Positions 12,169 through 22,001 of a DNA stretch of 64,000 nucleotides are shown here, piece by piece. Both the position numbers and the translations under genes were made by a program. Position 1 is the stretch's first letter; every line of letters begins with the position of its first letter. The notes below the pieces were generated by a model. It was given only the letters and a program-made list of their open reading frames with translations, was not told the origin of the DNA and did not search any database. This DNA is from Ficedula albicollis (Eukaryota > Chordata > Aves > Passeriformes > Muscicapidae): the NCBI RefSeq assembly GCF_000247815.1, contig NC_021680.1, positions 5,807,431 to 5,871,430 of the forward strand. The letters run 5' to 3'.

Positions 12169-12957
12169 TCTCCTCCTGCACTCTCTATGGAAAGGGGAGG
12201 CTGTCACACAAGTCAGAAAGCATCCAAAGGTCTGATTTTTCAAATAGCAGCTTGAGGAGTGCATTTGTGTAATATATTCATCACGAAAAGATGACATAGG
12301 CAAGCAATGGAAGTGATAAGATCCAGATGGGACAAACAGCTATTTTTAGTATAATGTCCTGACCTTTACATTGCCTTCCAGAAAAATTTCAGTCCTGATT
12401 CAGCATTCTGTCAAACAGCTGGCAGAATGCACACCCAATGTAAGTTTTATGAATCCCACCATCCAAAAGCGTCCTTTTATGAGACTGATGCTGGATATTC
12501 CTCCTTTAAATTCTGTTCCTTCAGTAGGGCAATCCCATGTCCAGACTGGTGTCTGAGTGTGTGCACACTGTCTCCAAGTGGCATTTTTTTTAAACAAAAG
12601 TGTCTTGAACGGGCTGACATGAGTTGTTTTGCTGTGTAAAAGGAGCAATTTGGCATGGACAAAAGCTGCATTTCCCCATGCTGTTATCAACAATAAATGG
12701 TTTTCACATTGTCAGCTGTTCTAACACCAGTGTACATATCCAGAGGAGGCTTTCTGTCAGGTTTTTATTATATGTCTCCATGCTCAGGTCTATCTCAGCT
12801 CCATCTCTCAGCACTCCCTGATTTCCAATACAGATTTATCTCCATCCCCTTGGCACTGCCATGTGCTCCCTTTTACGGCTGTGAAATATTTGCAGGGCAA
12901 TCCCTGAATCACAAAGGACAGGGCAGGGAACAGCACCCTGTTGTTATAGATGAGTAA
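12169..12957. other. no recognised feature
   Basis: Spacer up to the LTR at 12958. Overlapping ORFs of 60-97 residues on both strands show no domain or splice context. Confidence 0.45.
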
Positions 12958-13440
12958 TGTGGTGGTTGACTCTCACAATCAAAGGATGAATACTGTGTGT
13001 ATGTTAAGAGAAGTTTTGTGGATGTATAATTGTGTAATTGTAATATATCCTCCCACAGCCCTCTTTCCCCAGCCCCTTGTATTGTTGTCACAGGATGGCC
13101 TGGGTAGGCAGGGCATTTGGGGAGGGTCATCTTGTTACTTGGAGTGTGGCATAATAACACCTGACCTCCAATCAAGATATAAGAAAGGAATATTCACCAA
13201 TGGACAGCAGAGAAGGAGTTAACTGACAAGATTTTGAGAGAGTCTAGGGGTATAAAAGGCAGAGCCTCCATTTTGTAGGTGAGCACATTATAGTTCAGTC
13301 CTGTGCTCCCAGCACTGATTTTTTTCTCTGTATTCAGTCTTCTGTTGTATTTTTGTTAAGGTTTAATAAACCTGTGAAATTCTAAAAGCTTAAGGTTTAA
13401 TAAACCTTTGAAATTCTAAAAGTGAGGCTCATTTCTCACA
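12958..13440 (+). mobile_element. solo-type ERV long terminal repeat
   Basis: About 483 bp bounded by TG (tgtggtggttgactctc) and CA (catttctcaca). It holds a TATA box (tataaaag, 13251-13258) and two AATAAA poly-A signals (13365-13370 and 13399-13404), in the order U3-R-U5 on the plus strand. The stretch carrying the poly-A signal is duplicated in tandem with a 34-bp period. No gag, pol or env sequence adjoins it, so it appears to be a solo LTR. A matching target-site duplication could not be identified (agtaa on the left, ctgtt on the right), so the exact ends are approximate. Confidence 0.72.
13358..13425 (+). repeat. 34-bp tandem duplication over the LTR poly-A signal
   Basis: 'aaggtttaataaacc' begins at 13358 and again at 13392. 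The copies differ at one base in the core (cctgtg/cctttg). Each carries its own AATAAA. Confidence 0.9.
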
Positions 13441-14470
13441 CTGTTCACAAAATACAAACCCACTGCCCCCCAACCGTTCCCATCCTTTCTGGCTTGGTGG
13501 ATTTACAGTGTCCTGTTTGCCTCTCTCTGGCTCCTTGTGCTGGGTGGAGTATCTCAGATTTAGAGCTTGGCAGACTGAGAAATGTAATCCTGGTGCTAGC
13601 AGCAGACTGTGGAGCCTTGGCAGGACTGCCTACACAGATGCAAATAGACTGGAAGTGCTCATTATCTGAGGAACCCTCAGCTCTTCAAAATCAAACAAAC
13701 CTCTTTTTTTCTCTCCCTTTCTTCACACTGTGCCACATTTCCATGTAAAAATAAGGCAAGAATATAATTTCAGAAATATCTTCAGTGATTTACACAAATA
13801 CAGCAAGCTCCTAACCTTTTTCTAAACATCCCATAAATCTTATACAATCCCCGAATTCTCTTCCCCTGGGCAGAGATGTGAGGTGACCTGGGGAGAGGTG
13901 AATCACAGAAGAAGTGCCATGGGGATGGTCTCCCAGCACAGCCAGATCAGAGACTGGGCTTGGGGGTTCACCCCCATCCTGCCTTGTGCCCCTGTGCTCC
14001 ACTGAATATTTGGAAATCAGACTTTTATCCCAGGGTTGAAAACAACACCCAGGTTTGGACAGGTTTTTTTGGTACACTGGCCTAAAAATGTTAACGAAGG
14101 AATTTGCATTTTTCATTCCAGACAAATGAAGAATCCTATTTGGAATAAGAGAGATGAAAAAGACTTTCATTCAGCAAGTAGAATATAAATAATATCAAGG
14201 CTGACTGGAGGTGAAAGGCCTGACAGGATGAGGGATGGCTGCTGCTGTTTGCATGGCCCCATGCTCTGCTAAAGAGAGAAAAGTACCAAGCCTTGAACCT
14301 CAGAACAGGCAGAGCAGGGGCACACATCTGAGGAGGGAAAAATAAAACCTGGGTGGATCTCATTTTTACAGTATAATTCAAAGAGAAAACCGCAGTTAAA
14401 ATGTTTCAAATGTCACCTGGGTGCGATTAAAATCCTAGAATCCACTGGGATTTTTCAAGTGCAAGTGGAA
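13441..14470. other. no recognised feature
   Basis: Mixed sequence after the LTR. ORFs of 108 and 119 residues lack splice signals and recognisable domains. Confidence 0.45.
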
Positions 14471-14984
14471 TTGAGTTCAAAGGATTCTACTCGGCTGAGG
14501 AACAATGAAGCTCAAAACTGGACCACACTCAAAATGTGTTCTGCTCACCACCTTTGTCACAGCTGATGACATGACCTAAGTGTGTCTTAGTGACAATAGA
14601 GGCAATAAGACACCTGTGAATGTCCTTGCCTTATTTTCTTACCTGGATCTCCATCCACGATGATACAAAGAGGAAAAGGAAACACCAATTAGGAGCTGAA
14701 AATAGCACTAGGAATATCAGGAGCATATTGAGTTCAAAGGATTCTACTCGGCTGAGGAACAATGAAGCTCAAAACTGGATCACACTCAAAATGTGTTCTG
14801 ATCACCACCTTTGTCACAGCTGATGACATGACCTAAGTGTGTCTTAGTGACAATAGAGGCAATAAGACACCTGTGAATGTCCTTGCCTTATTTTCTTACC
14901 TGGATCTCCATCCACGATGATACAAAGAGGAAAAGGAAACACCAATTAGGCGCTGAAAATAGCACTAGGAATATCAGGAACATA
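14471..14984. repeat. 257-bp direct tandem duplication
   Basis: Copy 1 at 14471-14727 and copy 2 at 14728-14984, period 257. About five substitutions separate them (for example gaccacac/gatcacac, ctgctcac/ctgatcac, ggagctga/ggcgctga). The same short ORF start occurs in both copies. Copy 2 ends exactly where a CR1 fragment begins. Confidence 0.93.
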
Positions 14985-15076
14985 GAGAAGCTGTGGCTGC
15001 CTCATCCCTGGAAGTGCCCAAGGCCAGGCTGGACAGGGCCAGCTTTGGAGAAGGCTGGGATTGTGACTCTATGATT
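14985..15076 (+). mobile_element. CR1 LINE 3' end fragment
   Basis: Sense: 'gagaagctgtggctgcctc', 'gtgcccaaggccaggctgg', then a deletion to a terminal 'gactctatgattatcc'. It abuts the 257-bp duplication. Confidence 0.78.
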
Positions 15077-15898
15077 ATCCTTTCTCCCACATGACAGATT
15101 CTCAGTAGGACTTCAGATATTCAGCCGGATATTTAATTTCAAAGTATCTGGATTTCAAAGGTAAGTAACCTTAATTTCAAAGGCATATGAAATGAATTTA
15201 TGAAAAAAGTAGTTCTTTGAGAAGAATGAGAACCAACATGGTAGCACTGTGGTGCATCCTGGTTCCCAAACACCTGGAGTCTGGGGATGATTTTCCCAGA
15301 CTTTGGCAGGCACAGAAGTAAGTGTTTCTTTTAAGGACACAAGTGTTTATAGTGAAGCAGAAGATTCCTTGGAGCTTACCAGGATACCTCCCCGACTTAA
15401 ACAATTTTTCTCCTGGCTCAAGGGTAGATTTATAGGCACCAGATGCAGAAAAACGGTTCATGACCATTTTTTCCCTGCAGGAGTTCCCACAAAGCTGAAC
15501 AGTCAGGACCGAATGGGGCCTCAGCACATGCAAACACAGAGCCAATGGAGCATGAGATAATATTTCAAATGAAAAGCACCCAGGCACAGGCAGAGACTCG
15601 TTCATGGAAATGGTGCCATCTGCAGCACTGGAGATTTAACTCACAAGCACCCGTGGGGCTGAGGGCACACAGGCTGGGTTGTTTTCCAGGGATTTTTACC
15701 CACATCAACATTCCTGAGGGAACTTTAAGGCCATTAATGGAGTGGAGACACAGATGGAAGCAGAGATGGCAGAAAACACTTCTTTTTTAGGTCCACTGTC
15801 CTTTATATTTGCAAACCAAGTGGGATGTTCCCAGCAGTGAGTGAGCAGAGCGAGAAAGAGGCCAAAGAAACGAGGAGGCTGTAACTGGAATTGTAATG
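15077..15898. other. no recognised feature
   Basis: Non-coding spacer. The 135-residue minus-strand ORF (15198-15605) has no domain and no splice context that I can support. Confidence 0.45.
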
Positions 15899-16228
15899 AT
15901 CATGGAATCACAGAACCATGGAATGTTTTGGGATGGAAGGACATCAAAGCCAGTGCCACCCACTGCCATGGGCAGGGACACCTTCCACTAGCCCAGGTTG
16001 CTCCAAGCCCCATCCAGCCTGGCCTTGGACACGGCCAGGGATCCAGGGGCAGCCACAGCTTCTCTGGGCACCCTGTGCCAGGGCCTGCCCACCCTCACAG
16101 GGAACAATTCCTCCCCAATATCCCATCCATCCCTGCCCTCTGGCAGTGGGAAGCCATTCCCCCTGCTCCTGTCATTCCAGGCCCTTTTAAACAGTCTCTC
16201 CATCTTGTCAGATCCTTTAGGTACTGAA
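15899..16228 (-). mobile_element. CR1 LINE 3' region
   Basis: Antisense: terminus 'atcatggaatcacagaacc', 'gccatgggcagggacacc', 'ggggcagccacagcttctc', 'ctgggcaccctgtgccagg', to 'ttaaacagtctctcc' and 'cctttaggtactg'. About 330 bp retained. Confidence 0.92.
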
Positions 16229-16589
16229 TGGATCCCTAATAGGAGAGCAGGAAAGATGAAAGTAGCAGGAGTTTCGTGGACAAAATTTGTGAATGGCCTA
16301 CACAAAGCCTCTCATGCACCACAGAACATAATAAAGGAAAAAAAACTGAATTGCAGCCCACCTCTGATGGAGTTTTGGGGGCAAACTCCTCTCTGCTCAA
16401 GCTTGCTTGGTGATTCTAGTGTGAGGTCTACTTGCACAGCACAAGCTCTGCTTGGTTTTCCTTGATACTGTTACATACTGTCTTCCAAAAATTTTTAAGT
16501 TTTGGAGATTTTTGTTTTTTTAATCATTAGCCTAACAGAAAGGAATAGAATGTAATCTTTAAAAACCCCAAACCACAACAAAAACAACA

Positions 16590-16590
<1 letters not shown>
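16229..16590. other. no recognised feature
   Basis: Short spacer between CR1 and an A-rich tract. Confidence 0.45.
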
Positions 16591-16636
<46 letters not shown>

Positions 16637-16643
16637 AAAGCCC

Positions 16644-16679
<36 letters not shown>
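16591..16679. repeat. double poly-A tract
   Basis: 44 A residues (16591-16634), a 10-base 'ccaaagcccc' interruption, then 35 A residues (16645-16679). No 3' UTR-like or SINE sequence precedes it, so it is called a simple repeat and not a retrotransposon tail. Confidence 0.9.
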
Positions 16680-16680
<1 letters not shown>

Positions 16681-16811
16681 AACGAAAAACCTAAAATCAA
16701 ACAAACCCCCCAACCATTTGGTTGTCAAAATTCAGCTGAGCTCCCTGGAACAATGGAGAACAAGCATCATTTAAGGGACTTTATCTAGAACTCCCATTTC
16801 CTTTGGGTGGG

Positions 16812-16932
16812 ACTTGATGCAACGTGGTCTAGTGAGAGGCATCACTGTCTACAGCAGCAGGGTGGAACTGGATGATCTTTAAGGCCCCTTCCAACCCCCC
16901 AAACCATTCTGTGATCCCGTGATTCTGTGGTT
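16812..16932 (+). mobile_element. CR1 LINE extreme 3' end
   Basis: Sense tail with 'gtggtctagtgagaggc' (standing for the usual 'ctagtggaaggtgtccc'), 'ctggatgatctttaagg', 'ccccttccaac' and terminal 'cattctgtgatcccgtgattctg'-like repeats. Confidence 0.82.
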
Positions 16933-17183
16933 TGCATTCAAGAAGATCTATGAAGTGCCATTACCATTCCCTGACAAACTTTGAAGACTCTGTCAGAAAG
17001 GATTAGACAGCTTTTTTTGTTATTACCATTCCCTGACAAACTTTGAAGACTCTTTGTCAGAAAGGATTAGAGAGTTTTTTTGGTGCATTCAAGAAGATCT
17101 ATGAAGTGCCATTACCATTCCCTGACAAACTTTGAAGACTCTGTCAGAAAGGATTAGACAGCTTTTTTTGTTTTTTTTTTTTA
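16933..17183. repeat. nested tandem duplications (62- and 151-bp periods)
   Basis: 'attaccattccctgacaaac' occurs at 16960, 17022 and near 17111. The longer unit starting 'tgcattcaagaagatc' occurs at 16933 and 17084. The order is long unit, short internal piece, long unit, which needs at least two duplication steps. The second and third junctions follow T runs. It starts immediately after a CR1 3' end. Confidence 0.9.
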
Positions 17184-18711
17184 GGAGATGAAATCCCATT
17201 TGGAAATATCTGCATTTTGATAAGACTTACTGATCAAAGGGTAACTCTTCCAGAACAGTGAATTTCAAGCAGGACTTGAGCTCCTGTGCCAGTTTTGAAA
17301 TGAGGACAGCAGTTGCCAAGTTATTTGGGTGCTTTGGAACTGTGACCAGAACCTTGGTTTATCCCTCAGTTGTAAGCTAACAATCCTAAACACTCATTTA
17401 GCAGGTCAAGGTGGGCCATGTAGCTATGCTTGAAGGCAAACTTTAGTTTTTGGTGTTTGATTTGTGTGCCAGGGCAGCTCTGTTCAGTCCCTGTCTCATC
17501 CCACATCAGTCATTTTTAAAAATGCAGGGCTTGTTTTAGGGCTGTGTGGGCTCTCTAATTACAGCAGGTTTGGGGATCTGTGATTATTTTAGTGTTGGGA
17601 TCTCTGCAGTGCCAGGGTCTCTGGCTAACATCCTTCTTTACTGTGACTTGAAAATGTTTCTTTCAGCCAGAGAGAGGCAGCTCAATTCAGGTTAACCCTC
17701 TGATAAATCATTCACTGGTAACATCAAGTTAACAGAATCACAGTTTTATCTTTTGAGAGGTTTGAGACAGAGGGTTACCTGTGGTTTAAAAATCAAGTTA
17801 TAGTTTCACACAAGAATTACTATATTGTGATATTATGTATCTAGAGGAACATAAATAAAATAGTTTAATAAAACAATTCTGGCTTTGTGTTTTCATTGCG
17901 TTTGTCGTTTTCCTTCTTACAAAACCCCCAGAAGTTTTTCACTTCAAGCAGGATTTGAAGTGGAGCACCCAAGGGATCATTTTTCAGGGAAGATCACAGT
18001 GACTCAGATATGGAGCCTGGAATTTGGAGTGGTAAATGGCCAAGGTAAAGCTCAGAACGAGTACAGAGAGAAAAAAATAACTGTTCTCTAAATATGGAGT
18101 TGTACCTCCAGAATTTTAAGGAGAACCTGGCCAAAAAAGTAAAACCAAACCAGGGCAGGGGCATTAGCTTCTCTTTAGCTTCACACCAGCTTTACACCTG
18201 TTATTTCAGCAGCAATGTGAGATTAAAGCCAATCCCAGTAATTTCACTCCAGACATCTCCTTTGGTGGACTTAGCCACTGAATCCAGCAGTCATTCATGG
18301 GAAGGGATGAGAGGGGAAGAAAATCAGTGCATCCTTTATAGCTTTTTTGCCTTCTTTTGGAAGAGGACAGGAGATGCCAAGGACCAAATTTCTTTAGAAA
18401 AGGATTTCTTTTTCCCTGTTTACTACAAACAACTTCCAGCTTTGCACTGCAGTTGGTGGATATCTGTGTGTCCACATTCTCCAGCCAGGCTTCTTCCTAA
18501 AGAGATGCTTTGTTTCTGACAGTTTTAGTCTTCTTTTTCCCCTATATATTTGTTCTCATAGCTCAGAAGAACATGGAAATGCCTCTAGAGATCCATCTCA
18601 TTATATAGATGGGGACAACAGAATTTTTCCATGAAAAAATAATTGTTCAAAAGTAGTGCATATGCCTTGATGATGTTATTCATTCTGGCAATTTATGGAA
18701 TGCCTAACTTA
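17184..18711. other. no recognised feature
   Basis: Non-coding spacer. The 141-residue plus ORF at 18094-18519 has no domain and an unremarkable composition; I cannot support it as a gene. Confidence 0.45.
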
Positions 18712-18772
18712 CAGAGTCATGGAATCATTAAGCTTGGAAAATGCCTTTAAAAGTCATGAGCTTCAGGTCCTC
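18712..18772 (-). mobile_element. CR1-like 3' terminus
   Basis: Antisense 'cagagtcatggaatcatt', 'aagcttggaaaatgcc'. Only about 60 bp. This 'aatcattaag.ttggaaaa' variant also occurs at 37078 and 30442, and points to an older CR1 subfamily. Confidence 0.6.
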
Positions 18773-19033
18773 ATGTGGTCAGGAAACACAGAAATTATCC
18801 CCTTTCACCTGTAATTCCCTTCAGCAGCTCGGGTGGCTTTTCTGCATGACTGGGGCTTTAAAAGAAAAAAATTATATTTAACGCAGCACATTCTGTTTCA
18901 TTGCTATGCTGTTACTTTCTTTTTGCCTCACAATTTTTCTACCTGAAACAAACTTTGTGCTGACAAAGCATCCAAATTTTGATTTCATTTTGATTTCATC
19001 AGTTCACTGCTGTGGCAGAAAAACACCTCCATA

Positions 19034-19172
19034 CAATCATGGAATACCTTGAGCTGGAAGGGACCCACAGGGATCGTGGAGTCCAACCCTGTCCCTGCAC
19101 AGACACCCCAACAATCCCACCCTGTGCATCCCTGGGAATGCTGTCCAAAGGCTCCTGGAGCTCTGGCATTTG
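19034..19172 (-). mobile_element. CR1 LINE 3' terminus
   Basis: Antisense 'atcatggaataccttgagc', 'gtggagtccaaccctgtcc', 'ctgcacagacaccccaac', 'ccctgtgcatccctggg'. It is the same variant as the sense fragment at 19-320. Confidence 0.78.
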
Positions 19173-20043
19173 GAGTTTTCTCCCTATAGACATCTGGATA
19201 TAGGAGAGAAAAAATTTAGCTGGAATAATACACCAAGGGAGAAAAAAAGCAGGGGAAAGAGAAGATGGTTTTTTGTCTTCCTGTCCCAATGGACACCTTC
19301 ACGTTGTCTAGGGTGACACATCCCCTGCTCACCAGAGAGTGGAGAAACAAATTCTTTCCTGCTATCTCTGTTTATTAAGCAATGCCCTATTTATCTTGCC
19401 TGACTTCTACAGGCAGAATCCTCATCTGAGACAGCAATATTAATAACTTGCCACATTTTTTTCCTGTTGCTTTACAATAGAAGGCAGGAACATCATCTCA
19501 ATTAGTCTTAGAAACAGAGGCAATGCAAATACAAGACCGAGCCTTAGACCACTGGAAACTCTCATGTGCGATCTCTCACTTGCTTTCAAAACAGAAACCA
19601 ACAGCACAAACTGCTTTTATAAAAACTATTTCCCTGCTTTATGACCTCTGGAAAAACAGGGATACACATATCTTTTACAAAATCTTTTTACTCACTATTT
19701 TGAGAGGCTATTTCTTAATTCAGAAAAACAAAATGACAGGTACTTATTAGCATTAAACAGCATAGAAACTCCTATTTTATGCATTCTGTTATGCAGCAAT
19801 ATGAATTTTGAAACTAGTTTTTCTTCAAATTTTAACAAAGTTTGAAAATACATTTCTTTCCAGGGGAAAAAAACCCCAATACTCAAAACTTTTAATTTGG
19901 ACAGAATTAAAAGTGTGATTTTAGACACCAGTAATACCAAATTGCTTTCACATAAAAAAAAAAAAAAACAACCCCCCAAAAAAGCCATATGAAACATCAT
20001 TTAAAACTGTCACATCTTGTTTTGTTTGTTTGTTGTTTTTTTA
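19173..20043. other. no recognised feature
   Basis: AT-rich spacer with an A run near 19954-19968. Confidence 0.45.
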
Positions 20044-20156
20044 ATCACAGAATGCTTTGGGCTGCAAGGGATATAAAAGTCCATCGCCTGGCATTGCCAG
20101 GGAACAATTCACAGGGAACAATTCCTTCCAACAGCCCATCTAAACCCTCCAAAACT
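20044..20156 (-). mobile_element. degenerate CR1 3' end
   Basis: Antisense 'aatcacagaatgctttggg', 'ctgcaagggatataaaagtcc', then 'acagggaacaattccttcc' and 'ccatctaaaccctcc'. The middle third of the usual tail is deleted. Confidence 0.7.
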
Positions 20157-20754
20157 GGAGTATTCACTATAATTTCCTCTTTTAATTTCCCAGTTTAAAT
20201 TGGAGCTGTGTGAACATTTCAGCCATTTTGAACTTGTACTCCACCAACTCATCTCTGGAGATTTTCCTTTGCCTCCTGAATTGTGTGAGTTCCCCTGTGA
20301 TTTACTTTGCATTATAAAGGGGCAAATGATGAAATTCTTAATTATGGTGGGAGGAAAACCTTTTTCCTAATACACCCAGTATTTTCACACCATAGTTCTC
20401 AAATCTAAACTTGGTGTTGCACATGTCTGATGTGCAAGAACCTCTGCATTTTTCAGTGGGCCCTCTAGCCTGATTTTAGAAGAGAATTCTCAATTATCAC
20501 AGGAAATAGACACCAAAAATGATGCCCTTTATTTATTTTTTTTAATTTTCCACAATTCTTTGTGACTTGTAATTATTTATAAATAAATTTCAGCCAGCAG
20601 CAATGCCTTCTACAACTTTGCAGCTGAGCATGATGTGAAAACACGTTTTTTCAAAGCTGTGGCACATGCCCTGCTTTCATTTGCAGTCATTGATCTGTCA
20701 CTGTGAGAAGCTGTGGGACAGCTCTGTCACTGCACTCTTCACACACTCCTGACC
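20157..20754. other. no recognised feature
   Basis: AT-rich spacer. GC content rises sharply from about 20700 into the gene-bearing island. Confidence 0.45.
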
Positions 20755-21016
20755 CAGCCGGTTCCAGTCGGTTCCAGCTGGTTCCAGTCAGTTCCAGCTG
20801 GTTCCGGTTGGTTCTAGCCGGTTCCAGCCAGTTCCAGCCGGTTCCAGCTGGTTCCAGCTGCTTCCAGACAGTTCCAGCCGGTTCCAGCCAGTTCCAGCCA
20901 GTTCCAGCTGCTTCCAGCTAGTTCCAGCCAGTTCCAGCCGGTTTGCAGCCGGTTCCAGCTGGTTCCAGCTGGTTTGCAGCCAGTTCCAGCCGGTTCCAGC
21001 CGGTTCCAGCCAGTTC
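20755..21016. repeat. 10-bp minisatellite, unit GTTCCAGCYR
   Basis: About 26 head-to-tail copies of a 10-bp unit with variants (gttccagccg, gttccagctg, gttccagcca, gttccagtcg). A longer 'gtttgcagcc' variant appears twice near 20941 and 20971. It lies about 230 bp upstream of the first codon of the gene copy at 21243. On the minus strand the 10-bp period gives a Trp-Asn-Arg-Leu-Glu-Pro type ORF of 195 residues, a translation shadow. Confidence 0.95.
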
Positions 21017-21242
21017 TGAGCCTCCCCCCACTGTCCTAGGGGTGCTGGGAGTGGCCCGTGGGGACAGCAGCCCTTTGTGACATGGAGCTGTGTGTGCCAG
21101 AGCCCACTGTGACCCTGGGGCCGCGCCCTGAGCAGCAGGGCATGGAACGGCACAAAGAGCGCAGGGGTGCCCAGCCCCAGGAGAGCAGCTCTGCGAGGAG
21201 ACAGCAGCTCCCAGGACACTGCAGCCTCGCTGCGAGGCAGGC

Positions 21243-21314
21243 ATGTCCACAGACACGGGGAACGGCCGCAGCCAGCCCAAGCGGAGGCGGCTGCGCCGTG
21301 CGAGGAGGCAGAAG
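21243..21314 (+). pseudogene. exon 1 of an unrecognised gene copy
   Basis: The ATG at 21243 opens 24 codons that end in AAG followed by a consensus splice donor (gtgagc at 21315). The encoded N-terminus is rich in Arg and Lys (the PKRRRLRRARRQK stretch at residues 12-24), which looks like a nuclear localisation signal or nucleic-acid binding tail. The intron that follows is 97 bp (21315-21411), phase 0, with a pyrimidine-rich tract and a cag acceptor. The exon lies in a GC-rich, CpG-containing island below the minisatellite. I do not recognise the family. The start is the first ATG in frame with the donor; no other start fits. It is listed as pseudogene because the downstream exon is broken. 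Confidence 0.6.
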
Positions 21315-21411
21315 GTGAGCGGCGGGCCGGCACCGAGAGAGCTGCTGTGCCAGGGCAGCCACGGGGAGCCCCCACGGCTGCCTCGTCCTCAGCCTTCTCC
21401 TCCTCCTGCAG

Positions 21412-21521
21412 GTGCAGAGCTGTGAGTCATGGACAGACCCCCGCTGCGCCCCCAGCCCCTCGCCCGGCCAGCTGGACGCTGGGGCAGAGGTGGGGTCTGC
21501 CCTGTCTTCAGTGGTACAGAC
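21412..21521 (+). pseudogene. exon 2, part before the LTR
   Basis: Opens in phase 0 directly after the acceptor ag at 21410-21411, giving Val-Gln-Ser-Cys-Glu. It stays open for about 36 codons (Pro/Ser-rich then Gly-Ala-Glu-Val) to Val-Val-Gln at 21511-21519, where the antisense LTR begins. Reading into the LTR adds a dozen residues and then a stop (tag at about 21559). If the LTR and one copy of the 5-bp target duplication are disregarded, the frame continues without a break into Ile-Glu-Glu-Pro-Tyr-Trp at 22005. That is the strongest evidence that this was one exon. Confidence 0.6.
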
Positions 21522-22001
21522 TGAGAATGAAAACCGAATTCAGTCAGTCCTGATCAATTAGAGTTTATTTAGCAAGCGACAGTAAGCAAAACAGCGCTGG
21601 GAGGCCGGGAGGCACTGCTCCACAAACGGCGCGCAATTTCCCTCTCCCCCCAAGGTCTTTTTATACAGTTTTAATTCAGCTGACGTGTCCTTCCTTGGAG
21701 TACTCTGCGTCCGCAAGGCCCGTTGCTGGGGGGGTCGTAATCTTGTCTTCCGGTGGTCGCAGCAGGGGAGAGGTGCCGGGTGCTCTTCTTGTTTATTCTG
21801 CCTAGCCTAGGGGAAAATCCTTAAAAAAAAAACCTGGTTAAACAGCCCAGCCGCTAGCTTTAGCATAAGTTATGCACACTATGGTTCATGATTTGAAACT
21901 ATGCGGTCAAAGTCTATACCCGTCTCACCTCCGTCCGAAATTTATTATTCCTTACTAGGAGTTTTAATGAACAAAGTGTTTATACTTTATCACATTCAGC
22001 A
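21522..22001 (-). mobile_element. antisense solo LTR inserted in exon 2
   Basis: 480 bp with plus-strand ends 'tgagaatgaaaacc' and 'cacattcagca', that is TG...CA in either orientation. On the minus strand there is a TATA box (tataaaaa, complement of 21658-21665) followed by an AATAAA signal (complement of 21564-21569), the order expected of U3-R. The flanking pentamers are cagac (21517-21521) and gagat (22002-22006), which are diverged copies of an inferred cagat target. No internal retroviral genes are present, so recombination between two LTRs would have left this solo copy. The insertion is opposite to the host gene's direction and puts a premature stop into exon 2. Confidence 0.7.

Noticed and set aside
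16591..16679. Poly-A tract as a retrogene or SINE tail
   Set aside because: No transcript-like body or target duplication was seen upstream.
20788..21375. 195-residue minus-strand ORF with a Trp-Asn-Arg-Leu-Glu-Pro period
   Set aside because: Reads the 10-bp minisatellite; the plus-strand exon 1 with splice sites explains the right-hand part better.
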